Shown piece by piece: positions 1 through 7,023 of a DNA stretch of 50,077 nucleotides. Source of the DNA: a bacterium. GTDB lineage: Bacteria > Ratteibacteria > UBA8468 > B48-G9 > DSTR01. The stretch lies in the NCBI GenBank assembly GCA_029551285.1, contig JAKPFT010000040.1, positions 1 to 50,077 of the forward strand, read 5' to 3'. The notes under the pieces were generated by a model. That model ran no database searches. It saw only the letters and a program-made list of their open reading frames with translations, and was not told where the DNA came from. Within the stretch, counting starts at the first letter, position 1. Each line of letters opens with the position of its first letter. A program made the position numbers and the translations under genes.

Positions 1-768
1 GTGATAAAAACAAAAATCAACATGCTCAGTCTCTCTAATCAGTTCAGGTAGAATCAGTTCCGAAAAAATTTTCGGAGAAAGCATGCAGGAGATATCGCTC
101 TGAATGGTCCACATCCTTCCCGGCGCCCAGAGCCTCAACCAGTCAAACGAACCTGTTTGAAACGGCGCCACCAGTGCGTCCAGTTCGTCGTAAAGTTTGC
201 AGGAGATATCGGTCAGCTGGCGCACAATTTTTTTAACCACGCCCGGCTCTTCCACCGTAGCCACCAGTATCTTCTCTGCGCCCCACAGGTCAGCCATCAC
301 ATCAGAAGCCGCGCCGAAACCCTGTCCGCTCACCAGGTATTGTCCCCGGCTGCGCTGGACCGACGCCCTGGTCAGGCCACAAAGCAGTTGGTACCATTTA
401 TTCTCCGGAGTAAACCTGAGTTTGTTATGCTCTTTCAGCGACGAAAAGCAGGGAGTGTGCCAGACAGTGTTTTCTTGAAAATGCATTTCACATCCCAGAT
501 AACCGCTCAACGGGACAGGCCCAAGGTACACCCAGTGGTTTGGGAGAGATTCTCCTCCCCAGAAGGTGGCTTCCAGACTGGCTTCAAGATTGGCGAAAAC
601 CACTTCGGGATTGATGTACATATCAGGAACCTTTTTGTTAATTGGCCGCGGGCTTACACCTTCCCTGGGCGCAGTGACCAGGGCCACGACCCGGTCAGTT
701 TTTTCGCCAGCCCACCAGGCTGTCAGCCTGGCCAGCGCTTCCTCCCAGTCTGTTTTAAATTTCTTCAT
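1..768 (-). CDS. URO-D-like family protein (3'-truncated by window edge)
   Basis: The minus-strand frame from ATG at 768 stays open to base 1, giving 256 codons of an incomplete protein that begins MKKFKTDWEEALARLTAWW. The pattern resembles the uroporphyrinogen-decarboxylase superfamily as found in catabolic and corrinoid-methyltransferase-like members, with an N-terminal helix rich in Trp, a long TIM-barrel core and, near the cut, SPKIFSELILPEL, which matches the family's 'sP..f.e.i.P' segment. These relatives usually do not make heme. The substrate cannot be read from sequence. The ATG overlaps the stop of the upstream pcm gene (ATGA, 765-768), so the two are probably co-transcribed and translationally coupled. 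A second URO-D-like gene lies at 15981-16955. Confidence is high that it is coding and moderate for the family. Confidence 0.75.
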   Translation of the reverse strand, partial: MKKFKTDWEEALARLTAWWAGEKTDRVVALVTAPREGVSPRPINKKVPDMYINPEVVFANLEASLEATFWGGESLPNHWVYLGPVPLSGYLGCEMHFQENTVWHTPCFSSLKEHNKLRFTPENKWYQLLCGLTRASVQRSRGQYLVSGQGFGAASDVMADLWGAEKILVATVEEPGVVKKIVRQLTDISCKLYDELDALVAPFQTGSFDWLRLWAPGRMWTIQSDISCMLSPKIFSELILPELIRETEHVDFCFYH

Positions 769-1463
769 TTCCCCTTCACCCCTGGCCCGGTCATGGGCAC
801 AAAGCGCACCGGAATAAGGTCCTTTTCCACAAGCTTACCTTTCACCTTCCGAATAAGTTTCAACTGTTGAAATTCCTCTCCCACCGGAATGACCAGCCGT
901 CCGCCTTCGCTCAACTGTTCAATTAGTGGCGCTGGCACAGCCGGCGGCGCACAGGTAACAATAATTCCATCAAAAGGGGCAAATTCCTTCCAGCCAGCAA
1001 AACCGTCGCCACATTTTACCGTGATGTTGCCGTAGTTAAGCCGCCGCAAAAGTTTTTCTGCCCGTTCGGCCAAAGCAGGAATAATCTCAATCGTGTAGAC
1101 CTTCTGGCACAATTCTGCCAGGATGGCGGCCTGGTAGCCGGAACCGGTGCCTACCTCCAGAACCCGGTCAGACGGTTTCAATTCCAGCAGTTCGGTCATC
1201 AGGGCCACGATGTAAGGCTGGGAAATAGTCTGTCCTTCTCCAATGGGTAAGGGATAATCTTCGTAAGCCAGACTCCGCAGAGATTCCGGGACAAAAAGAT
1301 GCCGTTCCACTTTTTCCATAGCCTTCAGGACACGGTTGTCTGCAATTCCTCTGGCCTTTATCTGGGTTTCCACCATCTTTTTCCGCAGGGCAGCATAGTC
1401 TGTTTCTGCCGGGGCCTGGGCCGAGAAAAGCACCAGCATCGCGAGAAGAAGCATCTTCACCAT
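765..1463 (-). CDS. pcm: Protein-L-isoaspartate O-methyltransferase with signal peptide
   Basis: This 232-residue protein should transfer a methyl group from S-adenosylmethionine to L-isoaspartyl residues of damaged proteins, starting their repair. Residues 75-89 (GEGQTISQPYIVALM) are the family substrate-binding signature and residues 101-110 (VLEVGTGSGY) are SAM motif I. The N-terminus MVKMLLLAMLVLFSAQAPA is a lysine followed by a hydrophobic stretch and an A-P-A cleavage site near residue 19, which is a signal peptide. The enzyme is therefore probably exported to the periplasm, while the classical enzyme is cytosolic. The ATG at 1463 follows a GGAG ribosome site by about 7 nt, which supports keeping the leader. 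It overlaps the downstream URO-D-like gene by 4 bp. Confidence 0.93.
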   Translation of the reverse strand: MVKMLLLAMLVLFSAQAPAETDYAALRKKMVETQIKARGIADNRVLKAMEKVERHLFVPESLRSLAYEDYPLPIGEGQTISQPYIVALMTELLELKPSDRVLEVGTGSGYQAAILAELCQKVYTIEIIPALAERAEKLLRRLNYGNITVKCGDGFAGWKEFAPFDGIIVTCAPPAVPAPLIEQLSEGGRLVIPVGEEFQQLKLIRKVKGKLVEKDLIPVRFVPMTGPGVKGK

Positions 1464-1504
1464 AGCCAGCTCCAGAGAGAGAAAAGTTACACCCCTGTGG
1501 TAGA

Positions 1505-1510
1505 ATTATA
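1505..1510 (-). promoter_or_regulatory. Putative -10 box for pcm
   Basis: A perfect TATAAT on the minus strand lies about 42 bp upstream of the pcm start codon. The only candidate -35 at 17 bp spacing is a weak TTTAAT. Transcription would start near 1498. Confidence 0.4.
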
Positions 1511-1543
1511 CAGAGGAATGGCAAAAGATTAAAATTAGGACAG

Positions 1544-1557
1544 GCTGGTTGACCAGC
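1544..1557. repeat. Short inverted repeat (possible operator)
   Basis: GCTGGT, a TG centre and ACCAGC form a perfect 6-bp-arm inverted repeat in the divergent gap between pcm and the dehydrogenase gene at 1591. A further ACCAGC copy follows within about 10 bp. It could be a regulator-binding site or a small leader hairpin. There is no U-run, so it is not a terminator. Confidence 0.35.
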
Positions 1558-1590
1558 AATAATTACCAGCCCGTTTACTTTGGAGGAGAA

Positions 1591-2592
1591 ATGGCTAAAA
1601 GAAACGTCGCCCTTCTGGTTAGTCCAGCCAGCGTCACCCGCATCTTTGCACCAGATGATTTAACTGTCCTGAGAAGAAGGTACAACATAGCTGCGGTCAG
1701 TGGAGAAAACCCTGACCACCAGGCCCCGGAATTGCTGCGCCAGGCAGAGGCCTGTATCACCTCCTGGGGCAGTCCCCGATTAGACGAAAAACTTCTCTCT
1801 GCTGCCCCATTTTTGAAATTGGTTGTTCATGCCGCAGGAACCGTTAAACCCTACGTCAGCGAGGCCCTCTGGCAACGCGGTATCCAGGTCAGTTCAGCGG
1901 CAGCAGCCATTGCCCCTGGTGTGGCTGAACACGCTCTGGGACTGATGCTTTGCGCGATGAAACGCACTTGCTGGTTTAACGAAAAGATTCACCGGGGTAT
2001 CTGGCGGGATGAAGCCGAAATTTCCCGGGTAATGGAACCTTTTGGCATCAGGGTCGGCGTCATTGGCCTGGGACATACAGGCCGATGCTTTCTGAAACTT
2101 TTGCGCAACTTTGAAGTAAAAATTCTCTGCTATGACCCGTTCTTTTCTGCTGAAAAGATAAGGAAACTGGGTGGGGAAAAGGTGGATGACCTTGACGATT
2201 TGATACCCCAGGTGGAGGTGCTTTCCCTCCATGCCCCCTCGCTTCCCGAAACCCGTCATCTTCTCAATTCCGATAGATTGAAACTCATCAAAGACGGCGC
2301 CATTCTCATTAATACTGCGCGGGGAGCCCTGATTGACGAGCCAGCGCTTTACCAGGAGTTAAAAGACGGCCGTTTCACGGCCTGTCTGGATGTCACCGAT
2401 CCGGAACCGCCATCTCCTGACAATCCTCTGCTCACTCTGCCCAATGTTATTTTTACCCCCCACGTCGCCGGAGCCGCCAGCCAGAATCTCTACCGCATTG
2501 GCCGTTTGGTGCGAAAAGAACTGAACCGTTTTTTCTCTAAAAAGCCCTTGCTTCACCAGGTACGGCAGGAAGATTTAAACCGGCTTGCCTGA
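1591..2592 (+). CDS. D-isomer-specific 2-hydroxyacid dehydrogenase
   Basis: This 333-residue NAD-dependent dehydrogenase belongs to the family of 3-phosphoglycerate dehydrogenase, glyoxylate/hydroxypyruvate reductase and D-lactate dehydrogenase. The nucleotide-binding loop is GLGHTG (159-164). The catalytic triad is visible: Arg244 in NTARGALIDE, Glu272 in DVTDPEP and His291 in FTPHVAG. No C-terminal ACT domain is present, so it is the short form. The frame is open 14 codons further upstream, but the ATG at 1591 sits 4 nt after GGAGGAG and is the convincing start. It is transcribed alone, divergently from pcm and convergently with the amidohydrolase at 2604. The substrate is undetermined. Neighbouring sugar-acid-type genes suggest a hydroxypyruvate-like or other 2-keto-acid substrate, which is inference. 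Confidence 0.9.
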   Translation: MAKRNVALLVSPASVTRIFAPDDLTVLRRRYNIAAVSGENPDHQAPELLRQAEACITSWGSPRLDEKLLSAAPFLKLVVHAAGTVKPYVSEALWQRGIQVSSAAAAIAPGVAEHALGLMLCAMKRTCWFNEKIHRGIWRDEAEISRVMEPFGIRVGVIGLGHTGRCFLKLLRNFEVKILCYDPFFSAEKIRKLGGEKVDDLDDLIPQVEVLSLHAPSLPETRHLLNSDRLKLIKDGAILINTARGALIDEPALYQELKDGRFTACLDVTDPEPPSPDNPLLTLPNVIFTPHVAGAASQNLYRIGRLVRKELNRFFSKKPLLHQVRQEDLNRLA

Positions 2593-2603
2593 TGATTTCG
2601 CCT

Positions 2604-3347
2604 TTAACCTATTGATAGCCAGCGCTGGCTGTTGCGAAAAAGGATGGCCCCTTTAACACGCTCTGGTATCCGGGCGCACATCACTTTGGCCAGGGCTGCT
2701 TCCGGGTAGAGAAACGGGGCGTGGCTTCCAAAGACCACCTTTTCCACAGGTAGAACTGTTAGCAGGCTCTTCAACGTTTGGAATCGCTCCAGAAAAGAAA
2801 GGTCAACCCAGACATTGGGCTGCCTGGCCAGCTGGACGGCTTCATCAAAATAGACATTCAGTACGACCATTTTCACCGAAGGAAAATTCTTCGCGAGCGC
2901 AAGTAAATCGGTGATTTTCGGCGCCGGTACCTGAAGCGGGTAGAACTGGCTTCGCTCATCCTCTAATCGCATTTGAATCAGCAGGAGCCGTTTTCTCTCC
3001 TGAATAAGTGTCAGCAGTTTTCTAACAGTTTTCTCCTTGAGGGAGCAATCCCAGAATGCAGGAACCAGACGGAAAGCAACAAAATCCTTTCCGGCTATTT
3101 GCTTCTGGAAGTTCAACACGGCAGGATTAAGGGTGGCCACCGGAGTGAGGAAAGGAAAAGGTTTTATCCGGGTGAGTAAAATTCTGTCCGTTTCCACCGG
3201 GTCAGGATAAAGAATACTTTCCGGTGAAGAAATCAGAGCCCGGGTAATGCCGCAACCTTTTAATGCCTTTACCAGCCCTCCGAGAGTTTTCCAGGGCCAG
3301 AATCCTCTCGGCCAGTGTCCCCAGTGGACATTAAGATCCACAATCAT
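2604..3347 (-). CDS. Amidohydrolase family protein (metal-dependent TIM barrel)
   Basis: This 247-residue protein resembles the amidohydrolase-2 (ACMSD-like) family. It opens with IVDLNVHWG, a DxNxH variant of the DxHxH metal-binding motif after strand 1, and near the end has VVFGSHAPFLYPEAAL, where His replaces the Asp of the usual FGSD motif. I recall this NVH/FGSH pairing from a recognised subgroup that often sits next to a canonical paralogue, as here. The ATG overlaps the stop of the upstream amidohydrolase (ATGA, 3344-3347), implying coupled and roughly equimolar synthesis and perhaps a heteromer. It is the last gene of a five-gene minus-strand operon. The reaction is unknown; hydrolase or decarboxylase activity on a small carboxylate is possible. 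Confidence 0.8.
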   Translation of the reverse strand: MIVDLNVHWGHWPRGFWPWKTLGGLVKALKGCGITRALISSPESILYPDPVETDRILLTRIKPFPFLTPVATLNPAVLNFQKQIAGKDFVAFRLVPAFWDCSLKEKTVRKLLTLIQERKRLLLIQMRLEDERSQFYPLQVPAPKITDLLALAKNFPSVKMVVLNVYFDEAVQLARQPNVWVDLSFLERFQTLKSLLTVLPVEKVVFGSHAPFLYPEAALAKVMCARIPERVKGAILFRNSQRWLSIG

Positions 3348-4114
3348 TTTTCTCCCAGAAGGCGGAGTGCGTTCCCGCTAAGAATCAATTTTTTCTCAGA
3401 CTTTCCAATTCTGGCAGCCCGGACACAGGCAAGTTGCACCGAAAAGTCCCGGCCGCCCGGAAAGTAAACATCCGAACCAAAAAGGATTCGCTCCGGGCCA
3501 AGTTGCTCCACCGCGTATTCCAGAATCCCGGCCACTGGCTGACTGCCAGAGGTGTCAAAATAGACCTGCGGGTAAGGCTTCAAATCCTGAATACCACGAA
3601 AGCCACACCCCCGCAGATGCGCCACTACCAGCGGGACTTCTGGAAAAGCCTCGGCCAGCGGGACCAGGTCAGCCGGTTCCGACTCGCCACCAGACTTGCC
3701 AGTGGCCTTATACCAGGAATGGTGCACTACTATCATGTTCAGCCGTCTGGCGGTTTCCATGACCACCCTAACCCGCCGGTCCCTGGCATTAACGCTCACT
3801 TCCAGCTTGATACCCCGGAAACCCAGGCCGGCGCACCTTTCTATTTCAGCAATGACCAGCTTTTCTCCAAGTCCGGGATTGATAAAGGCGAAACCTGTCA
3901 AGCACCGGTAGCGCTTAATGAGATAGCCTGTCTCATCATTAATCTGTTTGACCTGCTCTTTCTCCGGGTAGTAACCAAATCGCAATACATCTCCTAAAAT
4001 GTTCATCCGGGATATCCTCAAGCCCGCGGCTTCTTCAAGCAGCGGAAAAATTTCCGTTGTTCTGGTGTGCACATGAAAGTCATAAAAAGAAATTTTCCCG
4101 ATCCGGTCCTTCAT
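3344..4114 (-). CDS. Amidohydrolase family protein, canonical motifs
   Basis: This 256-residue protein carries the full set of amidohydrolase-2 motifs: FHVHTR near residue 14 (HxH metal ligands), IVVHHSW mid-protein, VVAHLRG around residue 170, and ILFGSDVYFPGG near residue 215 with the catalytic Asp. GFRGIKLEVS matches the family's 'G.kGiK' strand. It probably uses one divalent metal to hydrolyse or decarboxylate a small organic acid or lactone. The start ATG overlaps the stop of the PfkB kinase gene (ATGA, 4111-4114) and its own stop overlaps the next amidohydrolase. Two adjacent diverged family members preceded by a sugar kinase suggest a small catabolic pathway, with substrate undetermined. 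Confidence 0.85.
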   Translation of the reverse strand: MKDRIGKISFYDFHVHTRTTEIFPLLEEAAGLRISRMNILGDVLRFGYYPEKEQVKQINDETGYLIKRYRCLTGFAFINPGLGEKLVIAEIERCAGLGFRGIKLEVSVNARDRRVRVVMETARRLNMIVVHHSWYKATGKSGGESEPADLVPLAEAFPEVPLVVAHLRGCGFRGIQDLKPYPQVYFDTSGSQPVAGILEYAVEQLGPERILFGSDVYFPGGRDFSVQLACVRAARIGKSEKKLILSGNALRLLGEK

Positions 4115-5019
4115 TTTTTGTGTCCGGCGAGAAAGGAGAGCGTCTCTTTCAGAGTAGGAATACCAGCCCGTCCACCAAGTTTCTTACACTTCAGAGCCGC
4201 CACCGCACTGGCAAACCTGACAATCCTTAGCAGCGGCCATCCCTTCCACCAGCCAAAAGCAAAAGCACCGCGGAAGACATCACCGGCGCCGGTGGTATCC
4301 ACCACGGAAACACGGAAGGCCGGCTGAAAAAACTCTTTCTCCGCGGATTTCACCAGACAACCCTCTTCACCAAAAGTCAACACCACCACTTCCGGACCCA
4401 TCTTCTTCAGTTCCCGGAGAGCCTGCCAGCGGTTGTCGGAAACTGCCTGACTTAAGGTCCGGGAACCAAGAACCACGATGACCCGTGACACAAGGACTTT
4501 AAGTTTTTGATCCAGCCGGTCCAGGTCCAGGGTCACCGGTATCCTTGCCTTTCTTGCCCAGGTGGCTGCCGCCAGGCCGGCTTCCACGTGGCGGTGGTCC
4601 AGGTGAAGGAGCGAACAGGAAACAATAAATCTTCGGTTCAATTCGGTTTTCCTCAGTGGAGAAACACCTCGGTACCAGAAGATGGTGCGTTTGCCGGAGG
4701 AGCGCTCCACAGCAATAAAGGAGATGAGAGAAACGCTATTTTTTTCCACCACTATCTGGCTGGTATCCACTCCTTCTTTTTCTAATTGTCTCAGACTGTA
4801 ACGGCCAAACTCATCATCTCCGACTTTGCCGATAAAAGCAGCCCTGGCCCCTAACCGGCTCACGGTGACCATGGCCGTGGCAGCCTCCCCCCCTCCCTGC
4901 TGCTGGAAGCTGATAGCCTGGATTCTTTCGTCCAGAGAAGGATAGCGGGGAAAAACCCCTATCAGGTCAACCGCACAGTTTCCCAGACCAATAATGTCCG
5001 GACGGTAGTCTTCAGCCAT
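4111..5019 (-). CDS. PfkB-family carbohydrate/nucleoside kinase
   Basis: This 302-residue ribokinase-fold kinase phosphorylates a sugar or nucleoside with ATP. Both family signatures are visible: GGGEAATAMVTVSRLGA at about 42-58 followed by AFIGKVGDDEFG (61-72), and VVDTTGAGDVFRGAFAFG at 239-256, in which GAGD forms the anion hole and Asp247 is the catalytic base. The N-terminal IIGLGNCAVDLIGVFPRYP is typical of the ribokinase, adenosine-kinase and fructokinase branches, which cannot be separated by eye. The ATG at 5019 follows AAGGAGAA, inside the last codons of the endonuclease V gene (8-bp overlap). It is third in the five-gene minus operon and feeds directly into two amidohydrolases. Confidence 0.9.
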   Translation of the reverse strand: MAEDYRPDIIGLGNCAVDLIGVFPRYPSLDERIQAISFQQQGGGEAATAMVTVSRLGARAAFIGKVGDDEFGRYSLRQLEKEGVDTSQIVVEKNSVSLISFIAVERSSGKRTIFWYRGVSPLRKTELNRRFIVSCSLLHLDHRHVEAGLAAATWARKARIPVTLDLDRLDQKLKVLVSRVIVVLGSRTLSQAVSDNRWQALRELKKMGPEVVVLTFGEEGCLVKSAEKEFFQPAFRVSVVDTTGAGDVFRGAFAFGWWKGWPLLRIVRFASAVAALKCKKLGGRAGIPTLKETLSFLAGHKK

Positions 5020-5695
5020 TTTCTCCTTCCCCAGGTTGCAACTTCTCCTTTTTCTGTGCTGCCAGTGAATGGGCCAGGTAGAGCGGCCAGGGAAGAAAAC
5101 TTTCCTCGCACAGGCAGGCCTTCACGATGGCCATAGCCTTCTCCATGCTGATGCGATGCCCCGGAGAAACAAAAAGCAACTGGCCCCTGTAAGGCGTGCG
5201 TAACGCCAGGCCCACTTTCCGGCCATTAAATTCCACTGGCGCAAAACTACCGGGGCCAGGCTGGCTGGTTAGAGTGAAACCCGGCAGTAACCGCCTGGCA
5301 CAGCCAACACTCGGTTTATCCAGCAGGATACCCAGGTGGGTAGCCAGCCCGAGTCCCCGGGGATGGGCCAGCCCGTGTCCGTTAAAAAAGAAAAGGTCTG
5401 GCTCAAGGCTCAGCTGGGCCAGGGTTTTCAGGATCAAAGGCCCTTCCCTGAAAGCCAGAAGACCAGGGATGTAAGGAAAGTCCACCTCCTCTGTGGCCAC
5501 CTTTTCTTCAAGTACTTCTAACGTCGGATACCGGCAAACGACTGCTGCGGCCACACCGGAGTACTTATAATAAGCGCCGTCAACCCCGGCCACCCTTTCA
5601 ATTTTTTCTTTCCCGTCAGAAAAACAAATGTATCGCTTCAGGCTTTCCTGAATGGCAATGGCTTCGGAGACAGACACCCGCCAGAGATGCTTCAC
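5012..5695 (-). CDS. nfi: Endonuclease V family protein with Asp-to-Asn active-site change
   Basis: Endonuclease V nicks DNA or RNA one nucleotide 3' of deaminated adenine (inosine). With the GTG at 5695 the protein has 227 residues, the normal family length. Conserved pieces are ERVAGVDGAYY (Asp39), FPYIPGLLAFREGP (Glu84), GHGLAHPRGLGLATHLG, KPSVGCARRLL and SPGHRIS. The third metal-binding residue, normally Asp in 'vDGhG.aHPR' (Asp110 in Thermotoga maritima), is Asn105 here, encoded by AAC at 5381-5383. The enzyme may be inactive, may bind without cutting, or may have an altered metal site. A second GTG at 5728 would add 11 residues. I prefer 5695 because it forms a GTGA overlap with the upstream stop. 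It overlaps the PfkB gene by 8 bp. Confidence 0.88.
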   Translation of the reverse strand: MKHLWRVSVSEAIAIQESLKRYICFSDGKEKIERVAGVDGAYYKYSGVAAAVVCRYPTLEVLEEKVATEEVDFPYIPGLLAFREGPLILKTLAQLSLEPDLFFFNGHGLAHPRGLGLATHLGILLDKPSVGCARRLLPGFTLTSQPGPGSFAPVEFNGRKVGLALRTPYRGQLLFVSPGHRISMEKAMAIVKACLCEESFLPWPLYLAHSLAAQKKEKLQPGEGENG

Positions 5696-6276
5696 TTTTG
5701 GAACGCAGCAATTTTTTTCAGTAGCCACGCTAAATTTTGCCCCAGAACAGCCATGGTCTTCAACCCTTCCTCATCCTTTTCCACTTCACCCTTTTCCCGG
5801 CCAAAACCAATATTCCAGTAACTGGAACCCACCAGAAACATTGACTGGCAGAGGAAAAAATGATTAAGGGTATCCAGAGCATGGATGGCGCCAGCTCTCC
5901 TGACCGTGACAATCGCGGCTCCTGCCTTCCTCGCTAAAAGATTATTGTTCGCTCTGGCCACAAAACCCACCCGGTCAATCAGCGCCTTCATCTCCGGACT
6001 GACATCAGAGAAATAAGTGGGCGAGGCCAGAATAAGACTGTGAGATTCCAGTATTTTTGCCAGATAGTCGTTAAGCTGATCATCGTCAAACTGGCAACGG
6101 CTATTTTTCTTCTGGAAACAACCGTAACAGGCCCGACAGCCATGTAACTTTGCGCCGGCCAGCTGAATCAACTCGGTTTCAATATTCTCCCGTTCTAACT
6201 CCTGGAAAACACGGCGGATTAGGAAAGCGCAATTTCCATCCTTTCTGGCGCTGCCATTGAAAGCCACCACTTTCAT
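5692..6276 (-). CDS. NAD(P)H-dependent FMN reductase / flavodoxin-fold protein
   Basis: This 194-residue flavodoxin-like protein belongs to the NADPH-dependent FMN reductase/iron-sulfur flavoprotein group. It begins MKVVAFNGSARKDGNC, the phosphate-binding loop for FMN, and continues with GCRACYGCFQKKNSRC (from about residue 47), a Cys-rich segment like that of iron-sulfur flavoproteins. ASPTYFSDVSPEMKALIDRV near 85-104 is the family's second flavin-contacting segment. It probably passes electrons from NAD(P)H to an unknown acceptor in the cytoplasm. The ATG follows GGGAGG by 4 nt. It is the first gene of the five-gene minus operon and its stop overlaps the endonuclease V start (GTGA). A possible promoter upstream (TTTAAT, 17 bp, TAACAT near 6321-6349) is weak. 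Confidence 0.88.
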   Translation of the reverse strand: MKVVAFNGSARKDGNCAFLIRRVFQELERENIETELIQLAGAKLHGCRACYGCFQKKNSRCQFDDDQLNDYLAKILESHSLILASPTYFSDVSPEMKALIDRVGFVARANNNLLARKAGAAIVTVRRAGAIHALDTLNHFFLCQSMFLVGSSYWNIGFGREKGEVEKDEEGLKTMAVLGQNLAWLLKKIAAFQK

Positions 6277-6392
6277 GCTGCCTCCCGGTAATTTCGCAGG
6301 ACGCCTGCTGTTTTTATGTTATCATGGAGGAGACAATCATTAAACTTTGAGAGAACAGATCCTGGACCGGGTTTTCTTTAAGTGGCGCTAAG

Positions 6393-7002
6393 ATGAAGGT
6401 CTTTGTGATGGTAGTCTGGGAACTATCAGGTCGTTAAAACTATCCCACCGGGTGTTAACGGCTGCGTGGCTGGATGTCTTGAAGGTGGCGCCAGTTAGGT
6501 AACGGTCAGAGAGCTTACAGAGGCGGCCGCCATTTTCTCCAGCAGAAGCTTGATGCTGTTGGCCTTTACATCCAGCCTCCGGGAAAGAACGGATGCCTGA
6601 AATTGCAAATTATGATGGTTTAAGGCTGCCGGGTTATTAGGCCCTGGCCGGAACCAAGGGTGTGCCAACAATTATGGTCAGCGTTGATGAGAAGGCCTGC
6701 GTTGAAGCCAGACGTTGCCTAAAAGGGTGGTCACCGCTGAAGTCAAAAAGGGCCTGGCCGTGGAAGGGGCGATTCTTCTCGTTAAGAGGAAGGCGAATCA
6801 ACTTATCCGGCAGAAAGCCGCGGAAGCCTTGAAGAAAAGCCGTCTGCTTAAACTATACCGGGTGAAATCTCCGGTAACACTCTGGCTGGAACTGGTGGAA
6901 ACAGGAACAGTGCCGGTGAAACCATCCTTCATGGTAGTTGTCGGCCGCACCTATGAAGCCACGGCGGCTACCATGGAAGAGGCTTACCGTTTCCTGCGGT
7001 GA
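6393..7002 (+). pseudogene. Decayed M55 (DppA-type) D-aminopeptidase
   Basis: Three different frames together spell a peptidase M55 protein. From 6393 the translation MKVFVMVVWELSG matches the family N-terminus (MKvfiSvDmEGisG) and then hits a stop. From 6641, in another frame, ALAGTKGVPTIMVSVDEKAC followed by VEAR matches the 'alAGh.gvPv.lvsGDd...eEA' segment. From about 6715, in the third frame, KRVVTAEVKKGLAVEGAILL, a helix, then YRVKSPVTLWLELVETG and EEAYRFLR match the C-terminal third. Functional members are about 270 residues (about 810 bp). Here only about 610 bp remain, with stops, at least two frameshifts and internal deletions, including loss of the metal-binding His region. M55 enzymes are zinc D-aminopeptidases. 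The 95-codon open frame at its end is a remnant, not an independent gene. Confidence 0.75.
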
Positions 7003-7023
7003 AACGGAAAGGAGCAAGGACTT

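Noticed and set aside
157-870. Long plus-strand open frame
   Set aside because: It is antisense to the URO-D-like gene and pcm, has no ribosome site and its product resembles nothing. The minus-strand protein is clearly real.
6715-7002. Separate 95-residue small protein
   Set aside because: Its sequence is the C-terminal third of an M55 peptidase, preceded in other frames by the rest of that protein, so it belongs to the pseudogene.
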